NCBI GenBank assembly: GCA_964016875.1
Contig: OZ024735.1
Coordinates: 1,117,501 to 1,181,500 of the forward strand
DNA: 64,000 nt
Direction: 5' to 3'
From: Fallopia convolvulus
Taxonomy: Eukaryota; Streptophyta; Magnoliopsida; Caryophyllales; Polygonaceae
Shown: positions 45,209 through 55,776 of the stretch, piece by piece
Layout of the letters: each line of letters starts with the position of its first letter
Position numbering within the stretch: position 1 is the stretch's first letter
The notes under the pieces: model-generated
Told to the model about the DNA's origin: nothing
Seen by the model: only the letters and a program-made list of their open reading frames with translations
The model's database searches: none
Position numbers and translations under genes: made by a program

Positions 45209-46516
45209 CTAGAAAACAGAAGTTGACTGAACATATAAAATACCTTGGCATACAGGAGCTTCTGGTTCATCACTACGCCTCATCTCATATAGACGTTGAC
45301 CTTGCTTTGTTGATGTCATTGCCGATTTTCCCTTATTCTGAGCTGTAGACTGAACAGATGCTGATTTGGCAGCTACAGTCGGAACACGGCTATTCTGAGC
45401 AACAGAGGTTTGACGCGACTGTGATGAACCATCTTTATTCTGTGGACAATATGCACGCATGTGTCCTTCCTTTCCACATTGAAAACACTTCCTGATTGAT
45501 TTAGAACACTGTTTGTTGAAATGTCCTATCTCCCCACAGTTATAACAAACTATAGGACCTCTCTTTTGTTTGGATTGAAAAGACTTAGTTGAACCAGCCT
45601 TAGTTTTAGCCCGGTTTGACTTTTCAAACTTCTGAAAGGGTGCCGGTCTTTTGTATCCACTAAATTGTGAACGTTGTTGAGATACTTGTTCCCCTTTCTT
45701 TACCTCCTGATCAGACCTTTCCAAAGAAACTTCTAAGCGGTAGGCTGCATCAACATACTGTTCCAAAGTTGAACACTTTAGATGGACCATTAGTGGCTTC
45801 ATCTTCGGGTTTAGCCATTCATAGAATCTCTCAATCTTCTGTTCTTCAGTAGAGATTTCAGGTCCAGCATACTGTAAAAGATGATTAAATTTAGCAGCCA
45901 TCTCAGGTATTTTCATACCCTCAATTTGCGGGTACGAAAATTCTCTTTCTTTTTCTTTCCTCATAGCAGCAGAAAAGAACCTATCTAACTTCTTATCTTT
46001 AAACATTCTCCAACTCAGTTTTGGGTGCCTAGACAAACCAACACTTTTCCACCATTCAGTCGCACCTTCCTTAAGCTGTAAAGCAGCGATACGTACCTTC
46101 TCATACTCTGTACATGAGATGTTTTCCATCAACTGTTCAATGTGGGAAAACCAATATGCTATTTTAACAGGTTCACCTGTTCCATCATAACTGTCAGGCT
46201 TCATGGACAAGAAAGTTTTCAAGGCCCGAGAAAAATTCATACTTTGAACAGGTGGAAGCTCTTGAGGGTATTCCACTTCTGTATTTCCCACATGTCCACT
46301 TTCTTCAACTACAGGTGCAATATTTTGAGCAGCTGGGAGAACAAACTGAATAGTTTGAAGCATTAAATTCTTCAAAGTCTCCATAGTTTCCTCATCGAAA
46401 ACTATATTCCTTCTAACCTTCGGATCAGGTTGATTCGCAGGATTTTGAGACTCTCCTCTCTCCTTAGAATTCCTATCTGAACCATCCCCTTGCTCAGATC
46501 TTCCTGTGTTTACCAT
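45209..46516 (-). CDS. Chromovirus Gag (retrotransposon gag plus two zinc knuckles)
   Basis: 435 codons from a true ATG (46516-46514). The central gag domain includes FLSMKPDSYDGTGEPVKIAY and AALQLKEGATEWWK. Two CCHC knuckles in tandem, CYNCGEIGHFNKQC and CFQCGKEGHMRAYC, bind nucleic acid. The TAG that ends it sits two codons before the protease DSGA motif, and the frame continues, so gag and pol were one ORF and this stop is a mutation or a suppressible stop. Gag itself looks complete and could form particles. Confidence 0.9.
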   Translation of the reverse strand: MVNTGRSEQGDGSDRNSKERGESQNPANQPDPKVRRNIVFDEETMETLKNLMLQTIQFVLPAAQNIAPVVEESGHVGNTEVEYPQELPPVQSMNFSRALKTFLSMKPDSYDGTGEPVKIAYWFSHIEQLMENISCTEYEKVRIAALQLKEGATEWWKSVGLSRHPKLSWRMFKDKKLDRFFSAAMRKEKEREFSYPQIEGMKIPEMAAKFNHLLQYAGPEISTEEQKIERFYEWLNPKMKPLMVHLKCSTLEQYVDAAYRLEVSLERSDQEVKKGEQVSQQRSQFSGYKRPAPFQKFEKSNRAKTKAGSTKSFQSKQKRGPIVCYNCGEIGHFNKQCSKSIRKCFQCGKEGHMRAYCPQNKDGSSQSRQTSVAQNSRVPTVAAKSASVQSTAQNKGKSAMTSTKQGQRLYEMRRSDEPEAPVCQGILYVQSTSVF

Positions 46517-46852
46517 CTGAATGAAACAACAGAAGACAAAACTTCCTTTATTCTACAACAAAGATAAGAAATCAAAGAGGCATATATACACAAAATTTCC
46601 ATTTATTTATATCACATCATACACCAACTCTATTTTACAACTCTGTTCTACAAACAAAGTTAAAACCAACTTATTTACAAAAAGGGACTTGTACTTCCAC
46701 AAACCATTCTATCAACCATTATTTACATTCTATAAAGGCACACTTAAAACCATAACTTCTTAAACCTTACAGCAAACCTTAATTTACATCTAAGAAAACC
46801 TACAAAACCAACTTATCCATCTCGACTCGTTCATGCCCTTATCCATTCCTCA

Positions 46853-47629
46853 CTACATTGAGGGAGGATGACAGAAGTTATCTAAAAAGTCAGCATCAAA
46901 CTGCAAGGGATTTTTTAAGACATTCTGATCGTATAGGAGTGATTCCCCTTGCTCCAGTTTCCTATAGAAGAGGTTTCTACGCGAAGGGCTTAAATGCAGT
47001 CCCGCAATTCCCCAGATAAAAAGATCTTCATAAGGTTCCAATTCTCGCTTCCAGGCTTGCACGACATTCATTAACCTTTCTGTCTTTACCTCAAATTTCA
47101 CAAATTGAGTTCTCCCAGAGGATATCCAATCCTCCCAAGACTGTATCATCATAGGATTTCCACCTTCAGTTTCCTGAACCTGATCCTTACCAGAAGAACT
47201 AGGACTAGCCGATCCTACTATCTGCTGAGGATAGTTATCCATAGAAGGGGAAAACCGTTGAGATGAAGTATACACTCCAGACTCATGCGAAGATAACGAA
47301 GATTGACTGGAATTCGAATACCGTATCTGCTTTGATTGTGGAGCCTCTTCTTCCTCAGGGTCTTCTTCTTCACTCGAGATGACTATAGGGTTCACTCCCA
47401 TACCCAATTCCTCATCGCTGGGTATGTCCACATATTCAATTTCCATTCTTGGTGAAGCTGGAAACCCTTTGATTAAACTTACTCGAGAAGATTCTGCTTC
47501 ATCAGCAGTGCGTGCTCCATTCTTCGCTCTTTTTCCGAGCTCATCATTACTATGTTGCCCTTGGTTCCTCTTCATTTCCTTGGAAAAAGAACAAGCAAAA
47601 GAATTTAGAATCTCCACAATTCTATTCAT
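46853..47629 (-). CDS. Extra 258-aa ORF between the primer-binding site and gag
   Basis: The first ATG is at 47629-47627, about 70 bp after the primer site; the stop is at 46853, 336 bp before the gag ATG. The first part is acidic and serine-rich (PIVISSEEEDPEEEEAPQSK, SNSSQSSLSSHESGVYTSS) with an early basic patch (GKRAKNG). The last 90 residues look folded: SWEDWISSGRTQFVKFEVKT, LEPYEDLFIWGIAGLHLSPS, FLDNFCHPPS. I recognise no domain. An ORF upstream of gag is not part of the minimal gypsy plan. It is fully open while pol has four breaks, which hints at selection or chance. Confidence 0.65.
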   Translation of the reverse strand: MNRIVEILNSFACSFSKEMKRNQGQHSNDELGKRAKNGARTADEAESSRVSLIKGFPASPRMEIEYVDIPSDEELGMGVNPIVISSEEEDPEEEEAPQSKQIRYSNSSQSSLSSHESGVYTSSQRFSPSMDNYPQQIVGSASPSSSGKDQVQETEGGNPMMIQSWEDWISSGRTQFVKFEVKTERLMNVVQAWKRELEPYEDLFIWGIAGLHLSPSRRNLFYRKLEQGESLLYDQNVLKNPLQFDADFLDNFCHPPSM

Positions 47630-47696
47630 CAAAATTTCAAACCTATTTCCAAGGTTTAAAAGATATCAACTGGTAATCTATTTTTAGAGAACCTTC

Positions 47697-47709
47697 GGCT
47701 CTGATACCA
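47697..47709 (-). other. Primer-binding site (initiator Met tRNA)
   Basis: The minus strand reads TGGTATCAGAGCC four bases after the LTR end TGTTACA. This is the classic plant iMet-tRNA primer site and fixes the element's orientation. Confidence 0.95.
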
Positions 47710-47752
47710 CTTCTGTAACACCCCCTCCCTATTGTACTTGAGGTGTTACCGC

Positions 47753-48574
47753 TGATGATGTCCAAAACAGCAAAAGCAAAAAGTGGGCCCAGGAGGGCCC
47801 CCATAGGCAAGTTGGGTACCCACATCCACGTGGATATCTAAAAACAAAAACTCCCAACGCGCGCGAGGTCTATCAAACATCCCGGGACGAGGTCTCGACC
47901 TCGTCACCGACTCTGCTAAGTACGCCCGCCCGCTCGAACCAATCACCGGCGACCTCACTCCCGAACCAATCACCGGCGACCTCACTCCCAAACCAATCAC
48001 AGGTGACCTCACTCATGGACCAATCAAAAACCTCTATTTTAAGTATCCCACATCGGACATTAGCCTAAACTCAGCCCCCCAATTCTCTATAAATAGAGAA
48101 GGACCTCGTAGGAAGAGGGGGTCGAAAAACAACTTGAACTCAAGAACTCTCTTGTTTGTTAAAGATCGACGTGATAGGAATACCGTCAACAGACCTCGTT
48201 ACAGATAAGAGAAATCCACAAAAAGACTCCAAGTCATACAAAGACCTCGCTACAAAATCTCACAAAGCTCTCTACACCACGTATCCAAATCTACCTCGCC
48301 TACACTAAAGACCTCGCTACAAAATCTCACAAAGCTCTCTACACCACGTATCCAAATCTACCTCGCCTTAGCGTCGACCTCGCGACATTTAGGTTTGATC
48401 TCGGAACCTCGTAGGAGGTCTAGGTGTAATTCTTAAAGTTGTTCATCAATCTCATAGGTGTGTAACCTCGTTGTTTGGGAGAAAAGTCATAAATAAAGGA
48501 GCAAGTGTTTGCACTCAAATATAATAATCTTATTTCTTGTCTCGTAGCGAACCTCGTTATTTCGGATTTCATCA
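47753..48574 (+). repeat. 5' LTR of the Tat element, 822 bp, with internal repeats
   Basis: TATAAATA at 48089-48096 is the likely core promoter. Upstream are four direct copies of a ~27-bp unit (ACCAATCACCGGCGACCTCACTCC and variants, about 47938-48025). Downstream, a ~70-bp unit (AAGACCTCGCTACAAAATC onward) is repeated twice (about 48239-48375). Confidence 0.93.
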
Positions 48575-48575
48575 C

Positions 48576-48593
48576 TGGCGCCGTCTGTGGGAA
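48576..48593 (+). other. Primer-binding site of the Tat element
   Basis: TGGCGCCGTCTGTGGGAA begins one base after the LTR end CA. This motif is shared by many plant Tat/Ogre-type elements and is usually assigned to a tRNA other than iMet. Confidence 0.85.
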
Positions 48594-48657
48594 CCTCTTC
48601 ATCCTAAGCAGCTCCCCATTTTTTAGTGCAAACCTTGATTCCTAAAACCCCCTCAAA

Positions 48658-51600
48658 ATGGCTTGTCCAAACAATTTCTTCCCTCAACATCCCGACAATA
48701 TGGCCGAGACCCCTCCATGGGCGACGGCAGGTCCGTCAGGGTACCCTTTTGTGGTCCTGCCAGGCTGGACATACAACATCCCACAAAACCCATACCCGTT
48801 CCAGGGGTACGAACAGGGTGGCGCCCCTTTCAACCAGTATCCCTATCCGGGGTACGGGCAGTACCAATCGGGCCAAGCTCCCCCATACGTCCCGATTCCT
48901 CCCCAGGGGCAGCCTCACTCCGAGTACGTGCCCGCATATGTCCCGGGCTACACCCCGGGGCAGGAGGTGCCCACGAACGGATCTACCACGGAGAGGCCCT
49001 CCCGAGATCCAATGCAGATCTCGCGATCCCGTTTGCGACGTACAGAAAGGCGCGACATGGAGCTGTCCAAGACGGCGGCAAGCGCGCCACGCCCTCTGGC
49101 GAGGTCAAAGTTGAAGTCTGCTCGCCCATCCGTCGAGAGTGGGTACAAGAATCCCTTCGTACCCGAAATCCAAGTGGCACACATGCCCAAAGGCTTCCAT
49201 TGGCCACAAATGGGACTTTACGACGGCACGGCCGACCCCGAGGACCACGTAAAACACTACGCCGTCCAGATGAACGTCAACTCTTACAATGACGCCATTT
49301 TCTGTCGGATCTTTCCGACCACTCTGGACAAGGCGACAATGACGTGGTTCACCAGCCTTAAGGTCGAGTCGATAGCCTCGTTTTCCCAGCTATGCGAGTC
49401 CTTCGTCGGGCACTTCAACGGCTCGAGGAAGCGCAAGAAGAACATGCGCGATCTCCGTGGCATCGAGCAGGGGGAAACGAGAAGTTGGGTACCTTTTTTA
49501 CGAGGTTCACCACCGCGGTCGCTGAGATCGCGCAAATCGACGAGACCTCGGTCCGCGAGATCCTCATGGGCAACCTTCGCCAGGGGGATTTCAAATGTCG
49601 CATTTTCCTCAAAAATCCGACCACGTATGAGAGCCTGTGTGCTCGGATCACGGCACAGGTCTACGCCGAGGACGCTGCCAGCCAGAGCTCGCGACCGAGG
49701 ACCGACAAGGAAATCGTAACCGAGGCTAAGGGAAAGGCTAAAGTGGCTGCGCCGGCCGCGAGGGACGCGTACATGACGCAAACTCACGACCGGCGTGCCG
49801 ATTACAAAAGCAACAACAACAAAAGCAACAACAATAACAGGGGCAACAACGACAATAGAAACAATAACCGCTACGACAACCGTGGCGGTGGGGGCTGGAG
49901 CTGCTTCGGCGGGAAGCCACGAGGTTACAAAGGCAAAGGTGGCCCCGCCTACAACCCAAACGAGAAAAAGCGCGCCAACCCCGCGTCGGGGGCCAACCTC
50001 GTGCAGCAGGAACCAACCAGGCCCCGACCAAGCAGCGCAGAACAACAAGCTCCGGCAAGGCAGTCGCGCTCCGGACAAGCCGCGACGCCCGATGGGTACA
50101 TCAATACCATCTCGAGCGGACCCTCGCTGGCGGGCTCGAGCCAGGCGGAGAGGAAAAAATACGCAAGGGCGAGTCACCATGAGCCCTCGGTATACAGCGT
50201 GACACAAACCTCGCGGTCCCACGTGGGTATGGCCTTCACGACAGAAGACGCCGAAGGGCTTCATATGCCCCACTCCGACCCCCTGGTGATACACGCTCAG
50301 TTGGGCTCGAAGATAGTGAAGCGAATACTGGTGGACACGGGTTCCTCCGTGGACATCATGTACTTCGGCGCTTTCGAGCAGCTCGGGATCTCCGCGACAT
50401 CCTTGAGGCCCTACGCTGGGAAGCTCACCTCCTTCTCAAGGAACGAGGTCGATGTCGCTGGTCTCATAGACCTTTGGATGACCCTCGATACTGGCCCGAC
50501 AACGAGAACCGAGGTAATAGAGTTTACGGTGGTGCACCTGCCCTCGGCCTGCAACGCAATCATCGGGAGAGTCTCCTTGATGAAATTCCAGGCGGTGGTC
50601 TCCATCTACCACCTGAAAATGAAGTTCCCCACCAACGTGGGTGTCGGAGAGGTGAAAGGCAACCAAGAAGAGGGCCGCGTCTGCTACATGACCTCGGCTA
50701 AGCAAAAATGCCCTGTGTTCATGGTGGAGACTTCGGGTGAAGTGGACCTCGAGGTCCGGGACTTCACAATACCCACTCCCGAGGCAGAAAGAAGGGTGAT
50801 TACCCCCTTCGAGAACAAATCAGAGAAGATCTACCTCGGGGGTTGCCTTATTGGGAATGCGACAGCGTCACTAGAAGCCCTGCTTGCTGGGTCCCGCGAC
50901 GTATTCGCGTGGACTGCAAAAGATCTCAGAGGTGTGCCTCGGACCCTGGCCCAGCATTCCCTGAACATCGACGTCGCCGTTCGTCCTGTGGTGCAGCGTC
51001 GAAGGAAAATGAACGAAGAAAGGGCAACCGCCGCAAATGAAGAGGTGGCCAAGCTGCTGGCCGCAGATTTCATACGCGAAGTCCAGTATCCGAAATGGCT
51101 GTCCAATGTCGTTTTGGTCAAAAAGGCCAGCGGCAAGTGGCGAATGTGTGTAGACTTCAAAGACCTCAACAAGGCATGCCCCAAAGACAGCTACCCCCTG
51201 CCCTCGATCGACGCACTTGTAGATTCGACCGCTGGGCATGAGGTCTTGAGTTTCCTCGACGCCTACTCGGGGTACAACCAGATCTCGATGAATCCCCGTG
51301 ACGAGGAAGAAACATCCTTTATCACCCAGCGGGGGACATACTGTTATAAGGTCATGCCGTTTGGCCTCAAGAACGCGGGAGCCACATTCCAATGCCTCGT
51401 CGATCGGATTTTTAAAGATCACCTGGACAGGAACGTATCCGCCTACGTCGACGACATCGTGGTACGAAGCAAGGGCCCCGAGGAGCACCTGGCTGACCTC
51501 GCCGAGGTTTTCACCACCCTCGGACACCACCAACTCAGCCTGAATCCCGAGAAGTGCGGTTTTGGCGTGTCCTCGGGAAAGTTTTTGGGATTCATGATCA

Positions 51601-53939
51601 GCGATCGCGGGATCGACGTCAACCCCGCCAAAATAGAATCAATCCTCGCAATGAGGTCTCCCCGATCTCGTACCGAGGTACAAAGGCTCAACGGCGCTGT
51701 AAACTACTTGGGGAGGTTTTGCTCCCGCCTAGCAGACAAGTCCCTCCCATTCTTCGCCGCCCTAAAAAAGAACGACAAGTTCGTCTGGGACGAAAGACTC
51801 GAGACAGCCTTCTCTGAGTTAAAAACCTTCCTCACCAAGCTCCCCACCTTGTCACCTCCACGTGCGGGTGAAGATTTGCAACTGTATGTGGCGGTGAGTC
51901 CCGAGACCGTCAGCGCGGTGCTCACAAGAGAGGCCATGCACCCGGTATACTTTGTGAGCCGCGTGCTCCAGCCCGCGGAGCAGAGATACTCCCCGGCAGA
52001 GAAGATGGCGTTGGCTGTGGTGACCGCCGCGAGGCGACTGCGCCCATACTTCCACGCACATCCCATCCAGGTTCTCTCAGACCTCCCACTCCGCCAAATT
52101 CTGCATCAGCCCGCTCTCTCCGGACGTATGACCAAGTGGGCCGTCGAGCTCTCCGAGTTCGATATCAATTATCTTCCGAGAACCGCGATGAAGGGAAAAG
52201 CCCTCGCCGACTTTATGGTGGAGGTCACCTTCCCCGAGACAGACACAAGCTCGGACGAATGGAAAGTATTCGTTGACGGCTCACGATGTGACGCCGGTGG
52301 CGGGGCCGGGGTGTTCCTCGCTGGACCCTCAATCGAGACGGAGTATGCTCTCAACTTCGCCTTTGATGCCACCAACAACGACGCCGAGTATGAGGCCATG
52401 ATCGCCGGGATCGAAATGGCGCTACTCAACGGGGCCCGCAAAATCAGGGTCTACACAGATTCCGAATTGGTGGCGCGACAACTCAACGGCCAATATGACA
52501 CCAGAACAGGTTTTCTGCCCGCTTACCGAGCAAAAGTCAAAGCCTTGGTTTCGTGCCTCGAAACTTTCGCGGTGGAATCAATCCCGCGGACCTCAAACAC
52601 CAAGGCGGATGCCCTCGCCAGGTTAGGCTCCGCACTTCCCTTGGATGTGGGAAACCGCGTCATGGTGGAGAGAAAGCTCTCACGAAGCGTAGATAGCGAG
52701 GTCATGTCCATAATAACCGAGGACTGGAGGTTCCCGGTGACGAGGTACATACAAAGCGGCATCCTCCCAGAGGACCCCGCGCTGGCCAGAAAATTAAAAA
52801 TGCAAGCCGCCCGCTACTACGTCGTCGGCAACCAGCTTTATCGCCAGGGCTACGCTGAGCCTAACCTGCTGTGCATACCGCCCGAGGTCACGAACCACGT
52901 CCTCTACGAGGCCCATGAGGGAGTTTGTGGGGGACACCCGGGATGGAGCTCTTTGGCACACAAAATTGTCCATTTGGGGTACTTCTGGCCCACTCTCCGA
53001 CAAGACGCAAGAGCTTACGTCCAAAAGTGCGTCGGATGCCAGAAACACAGGAACATCCAACACACCCCGACGGCTCCCCTCCGCAGCATTCACGCGCCAT
53101 GCCCATTCGCAATGTGGGGAATGGACATTCTAGGCCCATTTCCTAAGGACTCGGGCCAAGTGCAATACATTTTGGTCATCGTGGACTACTTCACGAAGTG
53201 GATCGAAGCACAGGCAATGGCAAAAATCACCGGGGCAAAGGTTTGCGAGTTCCTGTGGAAAAACCTCGTCTACCGTTTTGGTGTTCCCATGACAATCATG
53301 ACCGACCATGGCCCCCAATTCGACTGCGAAGAAACTCGGACTTTCTGCTCTGAGCTGGGCATCAAACTCAAATTCTCCTCCGTGGCTCACCCCCAATCAA
53401 ATGGCCAGGTAGAGAACGTTAATGCCCGCATCTTGACAGACCTCAAGAAGCGCCTGGGCATGGCACAAGGCCGTTGGGCCGAATTACTTCCCCTCGTCCT
53501 CTGGACGTACCGCACGACCTCGCGCCGCGCAACGGGCGAGACCCCCTTTGCTCTTACCTACGGGGCGGAAGCCCTCGTTCCCGTAGAAACCCTAATTCCA
53601 TCAGCAAGGGTGTATAACTTCGACGAGAAAGAAAACGAGGCCAACCTCAGAATCGAACTGCAGTTCCGGGATGAAATCCGCGAGGTGGCGGACCTGCGCT
53701 CTGGAGAATACAAGCAACGTGTCGCCATATACCACGACAAGAAGGTCAGACCTCGCCTCCTGGCCACCGGAAACCTCGTGCTAAGACGCACCGAAGGAGG
53801 AAAGTTGGACCCTAACTGGGAAGGATCCTACATCCTCGGGGAAGAAGTCGCGCCCGGGGCATTCAAACTCAGGGACGACGAGGGCGCACGCTGAGCAAAA
53901 CGTGGAACGTCGCACGACTCAAAAAATATTACATGTAGA
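48658..53939 (+). pseudogene. Tat gag-pol: gag, protease, RT, two RNase H domains, integrase; two frameshifts
   Basis: ATG at 48658. gag has a Pro/Gly/Tyr-rich N-terminus (about 48680-48960) and a core (PQMGLYDGTADPEDHVKHYA, CRIFPTTLDKATMTWF). A one-base shift near 49478 moves it into the frame that runs open to 53893 (NEKLGTFFTRF onward). Then come an Asn/Gly-rich linker without a zinc knuckle, protease LVDTGSSVD (50328), RT with MPFGLKNAGATFQ and AYVDDIVV (51441), and a first RNase H (ERLETAFSELKTFL). A second, archaeal-type RNase H follows (FVDGSRCDAGGGAG at 52269, NNDAEYEA, YTDSELVARQLNG). The integrase has HEGVCGGHPGW, CVGCQ, WGMDILGPF, TDHGPQF and NGQVEN. A second shift near 53885 gives an early TGA at 53893; the proper end, TWNVARLKKYYM, is in another frame, with TAG at 53937. 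Otherwise intact. Confidence 0.94.
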
Positions 53940-54009
53940 CGCTCGAAACCCCGTTGTTCACCACAGTGGGTAAATAAAGGATTGCAGGCTTTTCTAAAAA
54001 CACTCCCTC

Positions 54010-55430
54010 GTTGAGAAATTCCACCCCTCGCTTCACGCTTGGGGTTGGAGAATCTCGTTGAAAAATTCCACCCCCCGCTTCCCGCTTGGGGTTGGAGAAT
54101 CTCGTTGAAAAAATTCCACCCCTCGCTTCCTGCTTGGGGTTGGAGAATCTCGTTGAAAAATTCCACCCCTCGCTTCCCGCTTGGGGTTGGAGAATCTCGT
54201 TGAAAAATTTCCACCCCTCGCTTCCCGCTTGGGGTTGGAGAATCTCGTTGAAAAATTCCACCCCTCGCTTCCCGCTTGGGGTTGGAGAATCTCGTTGAAA
54301 AATTTCCACCCCTCGCTTCCCGCTTGGGGTTGGAGAATCTCGTTGAAAAATTCCACCCCTCGCTTCCCGCTTGGGGTTGGAGAATCTCGTTGAAAAAATT
54401 CCACCCCTCGCTTCCCGCTTGGGGTTGGAGAATCTCGTTGAAAAATTCCACCCCTCGCTTCCCGCTTAGGGTTGGAGAATCTCGTTGAAAAAATTCCACC
54501 CCTCGCTTCCCGCTTGGGGTTGGAGAATCTCGTTGAAAAATTCCACCCCTCGCTTCCCGCTTGGGGTTGGAGAATCTCGTTGAAAAAATTCCACCCCTCG
54601 CTTCCCGCTTGGGGTTGGAGAATCTCGTTGAAAAATTCCACCCCTCGCTTCCCGCTTGGGGTTGGAGAATCTCGTTGAAAAATTTCCACCCCTCGCTTCC
54701 CGCTTGGGGTTGGAGAATCTCGTTGAAAAATTCCACCCCTCGCTTCCCGCTTGGGGTTGGAGAATCTCGTTGAAAAAATTCCACCCCTCGCTTCCCGCTT
54801 GGGGTTGGAGAATCTCGTTGAAAAATTCCACCCCTCGCTTCCCGCTTGGGGTTGGAGAATCTCGTTGAAAAATTTCCACCCCTCGCTTCCCGCTTGGGGT
54901 TGGAGAATCTCGTCGAAAAATTCCACCCCTCGCTTCCCGCTTGGGGTTGGAGAATCTCGTTGAGAAATTCCACCCCTCGCTTCACGCTTGGGGTTGGAAA
55001 ATCTCGTTGAAAAAATTCCACCCCTCGCTTCCCGCTTGGGGTTGGAGAATCTCGTTGAAAAAATTCCACCCCTCGCTTCCCGCTTGGGGTTGGAGAATCT
55101 CGTTGAAAAATTCCACCCCTCGCTTCCCGCTTGGGGTTGGAGAATCTCGTTGAGAAATTCCACCCCTCGCTTCACGCTTGGGGTTGGAAAATCTCGTTGA
55201 AAAAATTCCACCCCTCGCTTCCCGCTTGGGGTTGGGAAATCTCGTTGAAAAAATTCCACCCCTCGCTTCCCGCTTGGGGTTGGAAAATCTCGTTGAAAAA
55301 TTCCACCACTCGCTTCCCGCTTGGGGTTGGAGAATCTCGTTGAAAAATTCCACCCCTCGCTTCCCGCTTGGGGTTGAAGAGTCTCGTTGAAGAGTCCCAC
55401 CCCTCACTCCCCGCTCGGGGTTGGAAAGTA
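54010..55430. repeat. Tandem array of about 30 copies of a 47/48-bp unit
   Basis: Units start CCACCCCTCGCTTCCCGCTT, then GGGGTTGGAGAATCTCGTTG and an A-run of 5-6. Unit length alternates between 47 and 48 through A-run or T-run changes, often giving a ~95-bp dimer. Units are highly alike in the centre and more variable at the ends (for example 55387-55430). Long open frames across it on both strands come from the repeat, not from a gene. It starts about 70 bp after the pol end. Confidence 0.95.
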
Positions 55431-55776
55431 TCGTGACACGAACGAGGTTCGCAGACGACTATTTTTTAGGTTGGGAGGAACTTCCACAAAAACGAGGTCC
55501 GAACGGAGGCTCACGACCTCGCCACAGGACTACAACGCCCGGTGTGGTCCGAGCCCCACAGAAGATGTGACACTCGAACCATGGGGTTGGACGGATAAGG
55601 AATATGCAAGAAAGTCTAAAGCAAACAAGCATAGGAAAAGAAAATGAGGAAGGGCACAGACCAAAAACAGATGTTTTAATTACAGACCCCGTAGGGTCAC
55701 CCAAACAAAAAAAGAGGAGAAAGAAGGATGTTTCAATTACAAACCCCGTAGGGCCACCAAAAAAAAAGGAGAGTTA
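55431..55776. repeat. Spacer with a short duplicated segment
   Basis: Lies between the array and the antisense gene's stop. A segment with TTACAGACCCCGTAGGG is repeated about 68 bp later as TTACAAACCCCGTAGGG. Probably the 3' UTR of the antisense transcript. Confidence 0.6.

Noticed and set aside
49284..50294. 336-codon minus-strand frame opposite gag-pol
   Set aside because: Shadow of the GC-rich gag-pol coding strand; no recognisable motif.
54033..55400. Long minus-strand frame of 455 codons over the tandem array
   Set aside because: It is a by-product of the 47/48-bp repeat, which is open in several frames on both strands; there is no start context or domain.
54010..55430. CRISPR-like array
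   Set aside because: Units are contiguous without unique spacers, and the context is a plant retrotransposon.
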